Source: Hydractinia symbiolongicarpus | Lineage: Eukaryota; Cnidaria; Hydrozoa; Anthoathecata; Hydractiniidae | Assembly (NCBI RefSeq): GCF_029227915.1 | Contig: NC_079882.1 | Span: 186,001-250,000, forward strand | Direction: 5' to 3' | DNA length: 64,000 bases | In this document: piece by piece, positions 12,310-25,320 of the stretch | Numbering within the stretch: position 1 is the stretch's first letter | Layout: the number at the start of each line of letters is the position of its first letter | Notes under the pieces: model-generated | Databases searched by the model: none | Told to the model about the DNA's origin: nothing | Seen by the model: the letters and a program-made list of their open reading frames with translations, nothing else | Program-made: the position numbers and the translations under genes

Positions 12310-12620
12310 CTCATGCGATTTACTGGTAAAAAAATAATTTTAAAAATCGTTCAGGAAATGAGTTTACTCCCTGGGTACTTTCTTTGTATACTTCTGACTA
12401 AACGGGCCGAGTCAGGGATTTACGGCAAATCGCGGGTTTACGTTTGCCGGCGATTAAACTTCCTTTTGTCAGCGTCTCATCGGTAATTTCTTTGTATTCT
12501 TTTGACTATACGGGCCGAGTCCGGGATTTACGGGAAATCGCAGGTTTTCGTTTGCTGGCGATTAAACTTCTTTTTTTCAGTGTCTCATCAAAAATAAAAT
12601 TTTTTTTGAAAACTACAAGT
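12310..12620 (+). repeat. Fused 311 bp monomer pair, copy 2
   Basis: This has the same 95 bp deletion junction as 10579-10889 and shows that the deletion was amplified as part of a higher-order unit. Confidence 0.9.
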
Positions 12621-13837
12621 CTCATGCGTTTTACTGGTGAAAAAACAATTTCAAAAATCGTTCGGAAAATGAGTTTACTCCCTGGGTACTTTCTTTGTAT
12701 ACTTCTGACTAAACGGGCCGAGTCAGGGATTTACGGGAAATCGCGGGTTTCCGTTTGCCGGCGATTAAACTTCTTTTTGGCAGCGTCTCATTAAAAATGA
12801 AAACATTTTTGAAAACTACAAGTCTCATGCGTTTTAGTGCTGAAAAATTAATTTAAAAAATCGTTCGGAAAATGAGTTTACTCCCTGGGTAATTTCTTTG
12901 TATTCTTTTGACTATACGGGCCGAGTCCGGGATTTACGGGAAATCGCGGGTTTTCGTTTGCCGGTGATTAAACTTATTTTATTCAGCGTCTCATCAAAAC
13001 TGAAAACATTTTTGAAAATTACAAGTCTCATGCGATTTACTGGTAAAAAAATAATTTAAAAAATCGTTCGGGAAATGAGTTTACTCCCTGGGTACTTTCT
13101 TTGTATACTTCTGACTAAACGGGCCGAGTCAGGGATTTACGGGAAATCGCGGGTTTCCGTTTGCCGGCGATTAAACTTCTTTTTGTCAGCGTCTCATTAA
13201 AAATGAAAACATTTTTGAAAACTACAGGTCTCATGCGTTTTAGTGCTGAAAAAATAATTTAAAAAATCGTTCGGGAAATGAGTTTACTCCCTGGGTACCT
13301 TCTTTGTATACTTTTGACTATACGGGCCGACTCCGGGGTTTACGGGAAATCGCGTGTTTTCGTTTGCCGGCGATTAAACTTCTTTTATTCAGCGTCTCAT
13401 CGAAAATGAAAATTTTTTTGAAAACTAAAAGTCTCATGCGTTTTAGTGATGAAAAAATAATTTAAAAAATCGTTCGGGAAATGAGTTTACTCCCTGGGTA
13501 CTTTCTTTGTATACTTTTGACTATACGGGCCGAGTCCGGGATTTACGGGAAATCGCGTGTTTTCGTTTGCCGGCAATTAAACTTCTTTTTGGCAGCGTCT
13601 CATTAAAAATGAAAACATTTTTGAAAACTACAAGTCTCATGCGTTTTAGTGCTGCAAAATTATTTAAAAAATCGTTCGGAAAATAAGTTTACTCCCTGGG
13701 TAATTTGTTTGTATACTTTTGACTATACGGGCCGAGTTCGGGATTTACGGGAAATCCCGGGTTTTCGTTTGCCGGCGATTAAACTTCTTTTATTCAGCGT
13801 CTCATCGAAAATGAAAATTTTTTTGAAAACTACAAGT
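12310..13837 (+). repeat. 1731 bp higher-order unit, copy 2 (one monomer lost)
   Basis: The copy follows copy 1 through the monomer at 13433. It then jumps in the tail (ggcaattaaacttctttttggcag) to the gctgcaaaatt monomer at 13636, so the counterpart of 11905 is missing. The unit is 1528 bp. Confidence 0.85.
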
Positions 13838-16274
13838 CTCATGCGTTTTAGTGATGAAAAAATAATTTAAAAAATCGTTCGGGAAATGAGTTTACTCCCT
13901 GGGTACTTTCTTTGTATACTTTTGACTATACGGGCTGAGTCCGAGATTTACGGGAAATCGCGTGTTTTCGTTTGCCGGCGATTAAACTTCTTTTTTTCAG
14001 CGTCTCATCAAAAATAAAAATTTTTTTGAAAACTACAAGTCTCATGCGTTTTACTGGTGAAAAAATAATTTAAAAAATCGTTCGAAAAATGAGTTTACTC
14101 CCTGGGTACTTTCTTTGTATACTTCTGACTAAACGGGCCGAGTCAGGGATTTACGGAAAATCGCGGGTTTCCGTTTGCCGGCGATTAAACTTCCTTTTGT
14201 CAGCGTCTCATTAAAAATGAAAACAATTTTGAAAACTACAAGTCTCATGCGTTTTAGTGATGAAAAAATAATTTAAAAAATCGTTCGGGAAATGAGTTTA
14301 CTCCCTGGGTACTTTCTTTGTATACTTTTGACTATACGGGCCGAGTCCGAGATTTACGGGAAATCGCGTGTTTTCGTTTGCCGGCGATTAAACTTCTTTT
14401 TTTCAGCGTCTCATCAAAAATAAAATTTTTTTTGAAAACTACAAGTCTCATGCGTTTTACTGGTGAAAAAATAATTTAAAAAATCGTTCGGAAAGTGAGT
14501 TTACTCCCTGGGTAATTTCTTTGTATACTTTTGACTATACGGGCCGAGTTCGGGATTTACGGGAAATCGCGGGTTTTCGTTTGCCGGCGATTAAACTTCT
14601 TTTATTCAGCGTCTCATCAAAAATGAAAACATTTTTGAAAATTACAAGTCTCATGCGCTTTAGTAATGAAAAAATAATTTAAAAAAATCGTTCGGAAAAT
14701 GAGTTTACTCCCTGGGTACTTTCTTTGTATACTTTTGACTATACGGGCCGAGTCCGAGATTTACGGGAAATCGCGTGTTTTCGTTTGCCGGCGATTAAAC
14801 TTCTTTTTTTCAGCGTCTCACCAAAAATAAATTTTTTTTTGAAAACTACAAGTCTCATGCGTTTTACTGGTGAAAAAATAATTTAAAAAATCGTTCGGAA
14901 AATGAGTTTACTCCCTGGGTAATTTCTTTGTATACTTTTGACTATACGGGCCGAGTTCGGGATTTACGGGAAATTGCGGGTTTTCGTTTGCCGGCGATTA
15001 AACTTCTTTTATTCAGCGTCTCATCAAAACTGAAAACATTTTTGAAAATTACAAGGCTCATGCGATTTACTGGTAAAAAAATAATTTAAAAAATCGTTCG
15101 TGAAATGAATTTACTCCCTGGGTACTTTCTTTGTATACTTCTGACTAAACGGGCCGAGTCAGGGATTTACGGGAAATCGCGTGTTTTCGTTTGCCGGCGA
15201 TTAAACTTCTTTTATTCAGCGTCTCATCAAAACTGAAAACATTTTTGAAAATTACTAGTCTCATGCGATTTACTGGTAAGAAAATAATTTAAAAAATCGT
15301 TCGGGAAATGAGTTTACTCCCTGGGTACTTTCTTTGTATACTTCTGACTAAACGGGCCGAGTCAGGGATTTACGGCAAATCGCGGGTTTACGTTTGCCGG
15401 CGATTAAACTTCCTTTTGTCAGCGTCTCATTAAAAATGAAAACAATTTTGAAAACTACAAGTTTTATGCGTTTTAGTGCTGAAAAAATAATTTAAAAAAT
15501 CGTTCGGAAAATGAGTTTACTCCCTGGGTAATTTCTTTGTATACTTTTGACTATACGGGCCGAGTCCGGGATTTACGGGAAATCGCGGGTTTTCGTTTGC
15601 CGGCGATTAAACTTCTTTTATTCAGCGTCTCATCGAAAATGAAAATTTTTTTGAAAACTACAAGTCTCATGCGTTTTAGTGATGAAAAAATAATTTAAAA
15701 AATCGTTCGGGAAATGAGTTTACTCCCTGGGTACTTTCTTTGTATACTTCTGACTAAACGGGCCGAGTCAGGGATTTACGGCAAATCGCGGGTTTACGTT
15801 TGCTGGCGATTAAACTTCCTTTTGTCAGCATCTCATTAAAAATGAAAACAATTTTGAAAACTACAAGTCTTATGCGTTTTAGTGCTGAAAAAATAATTTA
15901 AAAAATCGTTCGGAAAATGAGTTTACTCCCTGGGTAATTTCTTTGTATACTTTTGACTATACGGGCCGAGTCCGGGATTTACGGGAAATCGCGGGTTTTC
16001 GTTTGCCGGCGATTAAACTTCTTTTATTCAGCGTCTCATCGAAAATGAAAATTTTTTTGAAAACTACAAGTCTCATGCGTTTTAGTGATGAAAACATAAT
16101 TTAAAAAATCGTTCGGGAAATGAGTTTACTCCCTGGGTACTTTCTTTGTATACTTTTGACTATACGGGCCGAGTCCGAGATTTACGGGAAATCGCGTGTT
16201 TTCGTTTGCCGGCGATTAAACTTCTTTTTTTCAGCGTCTCATCAAAAATAAAATTTTTTTTGAAAACTACAAGT
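13838..16274 (+). repeat. Mixed monomers, no clear long unit
   Basis: Twelve monomers of the left-hand types are present, one of them 204 bp (14650, an extra A in the A-run). A local echo is visible: monomers at 15463-15868 and 15869-16274 share the T for C change giving ttatgcg, spaced 406 bp apart. Confidence 0.75.
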
Positions 16275-17887
16275 CTCATGCGTTTTACTGGTGAAAAAAT
16301 AATTTAAAAAATCGTTCGGAAAATGAGTTTACTCCCTGGGTAATTTCTTTGTATACTTTTGACTATACGGGTCGAGTTCGGGATTTACGGGAAATCGCGG
16401 GTTTTCGTTTACCGGCGATTAAACTTCTTTTATTCAGCGTCTCATCACAACTGAAAACATTTTTGAAAATTACAAGTCTCATGCGATTTACTGGTAAAAA
16501 AATAATTTAAAAAATCGTTCGGGAAATGAGTTTACTCCCTGGGTACTTTCTTTGTATACTTCTGACTAAACGGGCCGAGTCAGGGATTTACGGAAAATCG
16601 CGGGTTTCCGTTTGCCGGCGATTAAACTTCCTTTTGTCAAAACTACAAGTCTTTTTGAAAACTACAAGTCTCATGCGTTTTACTGGTGAAAAAGTAATTT
16701 AAAAAATCGTTCGGAAAATGAGTTTACTCCCTGGGTAATTTCTTTGTATACTTTTGACTATACGGGCCGAGTTCGGGATTTACGGGAAATCGCGGGTTTT
16801 CGTTTGCCGGCGATTAAACTTCTTTTATTCAGCGTCTCATCAAAACTGAAAACATTTTTGAAAATTACAAGTCTCATGCGATTTACTGGTAAAAAAATAA
16901 TTTAAAAAATCGTTCGGGAAATGAGTTTTCTCCCTGGGTACTTTCTTTGTATACTTCTGACTAAACGGGCCGAGTCAGGGATTTACGGCAAATCGCGGGT
17001 TTACGTTTGCCGGCGATTAAACTTCCTTTTGTCAGCGTCTCATTAAAAATGAAAACAATTTTGAAAACTACAAGTCTCATGCGTTTTTGTGCTGAAAAAA
17101 TAATTTAAAAAATCGTTCGGAAAATGAGTTTACTCCCTGGTTAATTTCTTTGTATACTTTTGACTATACGGGCCGAGTCCGGGATTTACGGGAAATCGCG
17201 GGTTTTCGTTTGCCGGCGATTAAACTTCTTTTATTCAGCGTCTCATCGAAAATGAAAATTTTTTTGAAAACTACAAGTCTCATGCGTTTTAGTGATGAAA
17301 AAATAATTTAAAAAATCGTTCGGAAAATGAGTTTACTCCCTGGGTACTTTCTTTGTAAATTTTTGACTATGCCGGCCGAGTCCGGGACTTACGGGAAATC
17401 GCGTGTTTTCGTTTGCCGGCGATTAAACTTCTTTTTTTCAGCGTCTCATCAAAAATAAAATTTTTTTTTAAAACTACAAGTCTCATGCGTTTTACTGGTG
17501 AAAAAATAATTTAAAAAATCGTTCGGAAAATGAGTTTACTCCCTGGGTAATTTCTTTGTATACTTTTGACTATACGGGCCGAGTCCGGGATTTACGGGAA
17601 ATCGCCGGTTTTCGTTTGCCGGCGATTAAACTTCTTTTATTCAGCGTCTCATCGAAAATGAAAATTTTTTTGAAAACTACAAGTCTCATGCGTTTTAGTG
17701 ATGAAAAAATAATTTAAAAAATCGTTCGGGAAATGAGTTTACTCCCTGGGTACTTTCTTTGTATACTTTTGACTATACGGGCCGAGTCCGAGATTTACGG
17801 GAAATCGCGTGTTTTCGTTTGCCGGCGATTAAACTTCTTTTTTTCAGCGTCTCATCAAAAATAAATTTTTTTTTGAAAACTACAAGT
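16275..17887 (+). repeat. 1613 bp eight-monomer unit, copy 1
   Basis: The order is D, short A' (192 bp), D, A', B' and then mosaic F/D types. Marks shared with the next copy are tttaccggcg, tcatcacaactg, gaaaaagtaattt, gagttttctccc and tggttaattt. Monomers at 17279 and 17482 differ from their counterparts (ttgtaaatttttgac, atgccgg). Confidence 0.85.
16478..16669 (+). repeat. 192 bp short monomer with 14 bp duplication, copy 1
   Basis: After cttttgtc (16631-16638) the usual 30 bases up to aaaactacaag are replaced by 19 bases (16639-16657) that begin with aaaactacaagtct, a second copy of the monomer's own end. Net loss is 11 bp. Confidence 0.9.
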
Positions 17888-19500
17888 CTCATGCGTTTTA
17901 CTGGTGAAAAAATAATTTAAAAAATCGTTCGGAAAATGAGTTTACTCCCTGGGTAATTTCTTTGTATACTTTTGACTATACGGGTCGAGTTCGGGATTTA
18001 CGGGAAATCGCGGGTTTTCGTTTACCGGCGATTAAACTTCTTTTATTCAGCGTCTCATCACAACTGAAAACATTTTTGAAAATTACAAGTCTCATGCGAT
18101 TTACTGGTAAAAAAATAATTTAAAAAATCGTTCGGGAAATGAGTTTACTCCCTGGGTACTTTCTTTGTATACTTCTGACTAAACGGGCCGAGTCAGGGAT
18201 TTACGGAAAATCGCGGGTTTCCGTTTGCCGGCGATTAAACTTCCTTTTGTCAAAACTACAAGTCTTTTTGAAAACTACAAGTCTCATGCGTTTTACTGGT
18301 GAAAAAGTAATTTAAAAAATCGTTCGGAAAATGAGTTTACTCCCTGGGTAATTTCTTTGTATACTTTTGACTATACGGGCCGAGTTCGGGATTTACGGGA
18401 AATCGCGGGTTTTCGTTTGCCGGCGATTAAACTTCTTTTATTCAGCGTCTCATCAAAACTGAAAACATTTTTGAAAATTACAAGTCTCATGCGATTTACT
18501 GGTAAAAAAATAATTTAAAAAATCGTTCGGGAAATGAGTTTTCTCCCTGGGTACTTTCTTTGTATACTTCTGACTAAACGGGCCGAGTCAGGGATTTACG
18601 GAAAATCGCGGGTTTACGTTTGCCGGCGATTAAACTTCCTTTTGTCAGCGTCTCATTAAAAATGAAAACAATTTTGAAAACTACAAGTCTCATGCGTTTT
18701 TGTGCTGAAAAAATAATTTAAAAAATCGTTCGGAAAATGAGTTTACTCCCTGGTTAATTTCTTTGTATACTTTTGACTATACGGGCCGAGTCCGGGATTT
18801 ACGGGAAATCGCGGGTTTTCGTTTGCCGGCGATTAAACTTCTTTTATTCAGCGTCTCATCGAAAATGAAAATTTTTTTGAAAACTACAAGTCTCATGCGT
18901 TTTAGTGATGAAAAAATAATTTAAAAAATCGTTCGGGAAATGAGTTTACTCCCTGGGTACTTTCTTTGTATACTTTTGACTATACGGGCCGAGTCCGAGA
19001 TTTACGGGAAATCGCGTGTTTTCGTTTGCCGGCGATTAAACTTCTTTTTTTCAGCGTCTCATCAAAAATAAAATTTTTTTTTAAAACTACAAGTCTCATG
19101 CGTTTTACTGGTGAAAAAATAATTTAAAAAATCGTTCGGAAAATGAGTTTACTCCCTGGGTAATTTCTTTGTATACTTTTGACTATACGGGTCGAGTTCG
19201 GGATTTACGGGAAATCGCGGGTTTTCGTTTGCCGGCGATTAAACTTCTTTTATTCAGCGTCTCATCAAAACTGAAAACATTTTTGAAAATTACAAGTCTC
19301 ATGAGATTTACTGGTAAAAAAATAATTTAAAAAATCGTTCGGGAAATGAGTTTACTCCCTGGGTACTTTCTTTGTATACTTCTGACTAAACGGGCCGAGT
19401 CAGGGATTTACGGAAAATCGCGGGTTTCCGTTTGCCGGCGATTAAACTTCCTTTTGTCAGCGTCTCATTAAAAATGAAAACAATTTTGAAAACTACAAGT
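17888..19500 (+). repeat. 1613 bp unit, copy 2
   Basis: The first five monomers match copy 1 at 1613 bp spacing, including the 192 bp unit and the tggttaattt mark. The end returns to ordinary F-D-A' monomers of normal length. Confidence 0.82.
18091..18282 (+). repeat. 192 bp short monomer, copy 2
   Basis: The junction and length are the same as at 16478-16669, exactly 1613 bp downstream. Confidence 0.9.
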
Positions 19501-19906
19501 CTCATGCGTTTTAGTGCTGAAAAAATAATTTAAAAAATCGTTTGGAAAATGAGTTTACTCCCTGGGTAATTTCTTTGTATACTTTTGACTATACGGGCCG
19601 AGTTTGGGATTTACGGGAAATCGCGGGTTTTCGTTTGCCGGCGATTAAACTTCTTTTATTCAGCGTCTCATCAAAAATGAAAACATTTTTGAAAATTACA
19701 AGTCTCATGCGCTTTAGTAATGAAAAAATAATTTAAAAAATCGTTCGGGAAATGAGTTTACTCCCTGGGTACTTTCTTTGTATACTTTTGACTATACGGG
19801 CCGAGTCCGAGATTTACGGGAAATCGCGTGTTTTCGTTTGCCGGCGATTAAACTTCTTTTTTTCAGCGTCTCACCAAAAATAAAATTTTTTTTGAAAACT
19901 ACAAGT
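19501..19906 (+). repeat. B-C monomer pair
   Basis: Two ordinary 203 bp monomers of B and C type bridge the 1613 bp units and the following 12-monomer unit. The B copy has tttgggattt in place of ttcgggattt. Confidence 0.8.
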
Positions 19907-22309
19907 CTCATGCGTTTTACTGGTGGAAAAATAATTTAAAAAATCGTTCGGAAAATGAGTTTACTCCCTGGGTAATTTCTTTGTATACTTTTGACTATAC
20001 GGGCCGAGTTCGGGATTTACGGGAAATCGCGGGTTTTCGTTTGCCGGCGATTAAACTTCTTTTATTCAGCGTCTCATCAAAACTGAAAACATTTTTGAAA
20101 ATTACAAGTGTCATGCGATTTACTGGTAAAAAAATAATTTAAAAAATCGTTCGGGAAATGAGTTTACTCCCTGGGTACTTTCTTTGTATACTTCTGACTA
20201 AACGGGCCGAGTCAGGGATTTACGGCAAATCGCGGGTTTACGTTTGCCGGCGATTAAACTTCCTTTTGTCAGCGTCTCATTAAAAATGAAAACAATTTTG
20301 AAAACTACAAGTCTCATGCGTTTTAGTGCTGAAAAAATAATTTAAAAAATCGTTCGGAAAATGAGTTTACTCCCTGGGTAATTTCTTTGTATACTTTTGA
20401 CTATACGGGCCGAGTTCGGGATTAACGGAAAATCGCGGGTTTTCGTTTGCCGGCGATTAAACTTCTTTTATTCAGCGTCTCATCAAAAATAAAAACATTT
20501 TTGAAAATTACAAGTCTCATGCGCTTTAGTAATGAAAAAATAATTTAAAAAATCGTTCGGGAAATGAGTTTACTCCCTGGGTACCTTCTTTGTATACTTT
20601 TGACTATACGGGCCGACTCCGGGGTTTACGGGAAATCGCGTGTTTTCGTTTGCCGGCGATTATACTTCTTTTATTCAGCGTCTTATCGAAAATGAAAAGA
20701 TTTTTGAAAACTACAAGTCTCATGCGTTTTACTGGTGAAAAAATAATTTAAAAAATCGTTCGGGAAATGAGTTTACTCCCTGGGTACTTTCTTTGTTTAC
20801 TTCTGACTAAACGGGCCGAGTCAGGGATTTACGGGAAGTCGCGGGTTTCCGTTTGCCGGCGATTAAACTTCTTTTATTCAGCGTCTCATCAAAAATGAAA
20901 ACATTTTTGAAAATTACAAGTCTCATGCGCTTTAGTAATGGAAAAATAATTTAAAAAATCGTTCGGGAAATGAGTTTACTCCCTGGATACCTTCTTTGTA
21001 TACTTTTGACTATACGGGCCGACTCCGGGGTTTACGGGAAATCGCGTGTTTTCGTTTGCCGGCGATTAAACTTCTTTTATTCAGCGTCTCATCGAAAATG
21101 AAAAATTTTTTGAAAACTACAAGTCTCATGCGTTTTACTGGTGAAAAAATAATTTAGAAAATCGTTCGGAAAATGAGTTTACTCCCTGCCGAGTCAGGGA
21201 TTTACGGGAAATCGCGGGTTTCCGTTTGCCGGCGATTAAACTTCTTTTTGGCAGCGTCTCATTAAAAATGAAAACATTTTTGAAAACTACAAGTCTCATG
21301 CGTTTTAGTGCTGAAAAAATAATTTAAAAAATCGTTCGGAAAATGAGTTTACTCCCTGGGTAATTTCTTTGTATTCTTTTGACTATACGGGCCGAGTCCG
21401 GGATTTACGGGAAATCGCATGTTTTCGTTTGCCGGCGATTAAACTTCTTTTTTTCAGCGTCTCATCAAAAATAAAATTTTTTTTGAAAACTACATGTCTC
21501 ATGCGTTTTACTGGTGAAAAAATAATTTAAAAAATCGTTCGGAAAATGAGTTTACTCCCTGGGTACTTTCTTTGTATACTTCTGCCTAAACGGGCCGAGT
21601 CAGGGATTTACGGGAAATCGCGGGTTTCCGTTTGCCGTCGATTAAACTTCTTTTTGGCAGCGTCTCATTAAAAATGAAAACATTTTTGAAAACTACAAGT
21701 CTCATGCGTTTTAGTGCTGAAAAAATAACTTAAAAAATCGTTCGGAAAATGAGTTTACTCCCTGGGTAATTTCCTTGTATTCTTTTGACTATACGGGCCG
21801 AGTCCGGGATTTACGGGAAATCGCGGGTTTTCGTTTGCCGGCGATTAAACTTCTTTTATTCAGCGCCTCATCAAAACTGAAAACATTTTTGAAAATTACA
21901 AGTCTCATGCGATCTACTGGTAAAAAAGTAATTTAAAAAATCGTTCGGGAAATGAGATTACTCCCTGGGTACTTTCTTTGTATACTTCTGACTAAACGGG
22001 CCGAGTCAGGGATTTACGGGAAATCGCGGGTTTCCGTTTGCCGGCGATTAAACTTCTTTTTGTCAGCGTCTCATTAAAAATGAAAGCATTTTTGAAAACT
22101 ACAAGTCTCATGCGTTTTAGTGCTGAAAAAATAATTTAAAAAATCGTTCGGGAAATGAGTTTACTCCCTGGGTACCTTCTTTGTATACTTTTGACTATAC
22201 GGGCCGACTCCGGGGTTTACGGGAAATCGCGTGTTTTCGTTTGCCGGCGATTAAACTTCTTTTTTTCAGCGTCTCACCAAAAATAAAATTTTTTTTGAAA
22301 ACTACAAGT
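19907..22309 (+). repeat. Twelve-monomer higher-order unit, 2403 bp
   Basis: Monomers start at 19907, 20110 (aagtgtcatg), 20313, 20516 (gcgtcttatcg), 20719 (ttgtttacttctg), 20922 (taatggaaaaat, ggatacc), 21125 (170 bp), 21295, 21498 (ctgcctaaac), 21701 (ttccttgtatt), 21904 and 22107. Length is 11 x 203 + 170 = 2403 bp. The same ordered marks recur from 22310. Confidence 0.87.
21125..21294 (+). repeat. 170 bp short monomer, copy 1
   Basis: actccctg joins directly to ccgagtcaggg, losing 33 bp that normally hold the tactttctttgtatac segment. It also carries aatttagaaaat. Confidence 0.92.
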
Positions 22310-25300
22310 CTCATGCGTTTTACTGGTGAAAAAATAATTTAAAAAATCGTTCGGAAAATGAGTTTACTCCCTGGGTAATTTCTTTGTATACTTTTGACTA
22401 TACGGGCCGAGTTCGGGATTTACGGGAAATCGCGGGTTTTCGTTTGCCGGCGATTAAACTTCTTTTATTCAGCGTCTCATCAAAACTGAAAACATTTTTG
22501 AAAATTACAAGTGTCATGCGATTTACTGGTAAAAAAATAATTTAAAAAATCGTTCGGGAAATGAGTTTACTCCCTGGGTACTTTCTTTGTATACTTCTGA
22601 CTAAACGGGCCGAGTCAGGGATTTACGGCAAATCGCGGGTTTACGTTTGCCGGCGATTAAACTTCCTTTTGTCAGCGTCTCATTAAAAATGAAAACAATT
22701 TTGAAAACTACAAGTCTCATGCGTTTTAGTGCTGAAAAAATAATTTAAAAAATCGTTCGGAAAATGAGTTTACTCCCTGGGTAATTTCTTTGTATACTTT
22801 TGACTATACGGGCCGAGTTCGGGATTTACGGGAAATCGCGGGTTTTCGTTTGCCGGCGATTAAACTTCTTTTATTCAGCGTCTCATCAAAAATAAAAACA
22901 TTTTTGAAAATTACAAGTCTCATGCGCTTTAGTAATGAAAAAATAATTTAAAAAATCGTTCGGGAAATGAGTTTATTCCCTGGGTACCTTCTTTGTATAC
23001 TTTTGACTATACGGGCCGACTCCGGGGTTTACGGAAAATCGCGTGTTTTCGTTTGCCGGCGATTAAACATCTTTTATTCAGCGTCTTATCGAAAATGAAA
23101 AGATTTTTGAAAACTACAAGTCTCATGCGTTTTACTGGTGAAAAAATAATTTAAAAAATCGTTCGGAAAATGAGTTTACTCCCTGGGTACTTTTTTTGTA
23201 TACTTCTGACTATACGGGCCGAGTCCGGGATTTACGGGAAATCGCGGGTTTTCGTTTGCCGGCGATAAAACTTCTTTTTTTCAGCGTCTCATCAAAAATA
23301 AATTTTTTTTTGAAAACTACAAGTCTCATGCGTTTTACTGGTGAAAAAATAATTTAAAAAATCGTTCGGGAAATGAGTTTACTCCCTGGGTACTTTCTTT
23401 GTTTACTTCTGACTAAACGGGCCGAGTGAGGGATTTACGGGAAGTGGCGGGTTTCCGTTTGCCGGCGATTAAACTTCTTTTATTCAGCGTCTCATCAAAA
23501 ATGAAAACATTTTTGAAAATTACAAGTCTCATGCGCTTTAGTAATGGAAAAATAATTTAAAAAATCGTTTGGGAAATGAGTTTACTCCCTGGATACCTTC
23601 TTTGTATACTTTTGACTATACGGACCGACTCCGGGGTTTACGGGAAATCGCGTGTTTTCGTTTGCCGGCGATTAAACTTCTTTTATTCAGCGTCTCATCG
23701 AAAATGAAAAATTTTTTGAAAACTACAAGTCTCATGCGTTTTAGTGATGAAGAAATAATTTAAAAAATCGTTCGGGAAATGAGTTTACTCCCTGGATACT
23801 TTCTTTGTATACTTTTGACTATACGGGCCGAGTCCGGGATTTACGGGAAATCGCGTGTTTTCATTTGCCGGCGATTAAACTTCTTTTTTTCAGCGTCTCA
23901 TCAAAAATAAAAATTTTTTTGAAAACTACAAGTCTCATGCGTTTTACTGGTGAAAAAATAATTTAGAAAATCGTTCGGAAAATGAGTTTACTCCCTGCCG
24001 AGTCAGGGATTTACGGGAAATCGCGGGTTTCCGTTTGCCGGCGATTAAACTTCTTTTTGGCAGCGTCTCATTAAAAATGAAAACATTTTTGAAAACTACA
24101 AGTCTCATGCGTTTTAGTGCTGAAAAAATAATTTAAAAAATCGTTCGGAAAATGAGTTTACTCCCTGGGTAATTTCTTTGTATTCTTTTGACTATACGGG
24201 CCGAGTCCGGGATTTACGGGAAATTGCAGGTTTTCGTTTGCCGGCGATTAAACTTCTTTTTTTCAGCGTCTCATCAAAAATAAAATTTTTGTTGAAAACT
24301 ACAAGTCTCATGCGTTTTACTGGTGAAAAAATAATTTAAAAAATCGTTCGGAAAATGAGTTTACTCCCTGGGTACTTTCTTTGTATACTTCTGCCTAAAC
24401 GGGCCGAGTCAGGGATTTACGGGAAATCGCGGGTTTCCGTTTGCCGTCGATTAAACTTCTTTTTGGCAGCGTCTCATTAAAAATGAAAACATTTTTGAAA
24501 ACTACAAGTCTCATGCGTTTTAGTGCTGAAAAAATAATTTAAAAAATCGTTCGGAAAATGAGTTTACTCCCTGGGTAATTTCCTTGTATTCTTTTGACTA
24601 TACGGCCGAGTCCGGGATTTACGGGAAATCGCGGGTTTTCGTTTGCCGGCGATTAAACTTCTTTTATTCAGCGTCTCATCAAAACTGAAAACATTTTTGA
24701 AAATTACAAGTCTCATGCGTTTTAGTGCTGAAAAAATAATTTAAAAAATCGTTCGGAAAATGAGTTTACTCCCTGGGTAATTTCCTTGTATTCTTTTGAC
24801 TATACGGGCCGAGTCCGGGATTTACGGGAAATCGCGGGTTTTCGTTTGCCGGCGATTAAACTTCTTTTATTCAGCGTCTCATCAAAACTGAAAACATTTT
24901 TGAAAATTACAAGTCTCATGCGATTTACTGGTAAAAAAGTAATTTAAAAAATCGTTCGGGAAATGAGTTTACTCCCTGGGTACTTTCTTTGTATACTTCT
25001 GACTAAACGGGCCGAGTCAGGGATTTACGGGAAATTGCGGGTTTCCGTTTGCCGGCGATTAAACTTCTTTTTGTCAGCGTCTCATTAAAAATGAAAGCAT
25101 TTTTGAAAACTACAAGTCTCATGCGTTTTAGTGCTGAAAAAATAATTTAAAAAATCGTTCCGGAAATGAGTTTACTCCCTGGGTACCTTCTTTGTATACT
25201 TTTGACTATACGGGCCGACTCCGGGGTTTACGGGAAATCGCGTGTTTTCGTTTGCCGGCGATTAAACTTCTTTTTTTTAGCGTCTCATCAAAAATAAAAA

Positions 25301-25320
25301 TTTTTTTGAAAACTACAAGT
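22310..25320 (+). repeat. Fifteen-monomer version of the 2403 bp unit, 3011 bp
   Basis: This contains the same twelve monomers in the same order as 19907-22309, plus three extra monomers at 23122, 23731 and 24712. One of its monomers (24510) is 202 bp because tacgggccg reads tacggccg. The extra monomer at 24712 is a near copy of 24510. Confidence 0.85.
23934..24103 (+). repeat. 170 bp short monomer, copy 2
   Basis: The same 33 bp deletion and aatttagaaaat mark occur 2809 bp (14 x 203 - 33) after copy 1. Confidence 0.92.

Noticed and set aside
10450-12794. Two longest reading frames (101-121 codons), repeated 1731 bp apart
   Set aside because: They arise because the 95 bp deletion and single-base changes remove stop codons. 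The duplicated DNA segment explains their similarity, not protein conservation.
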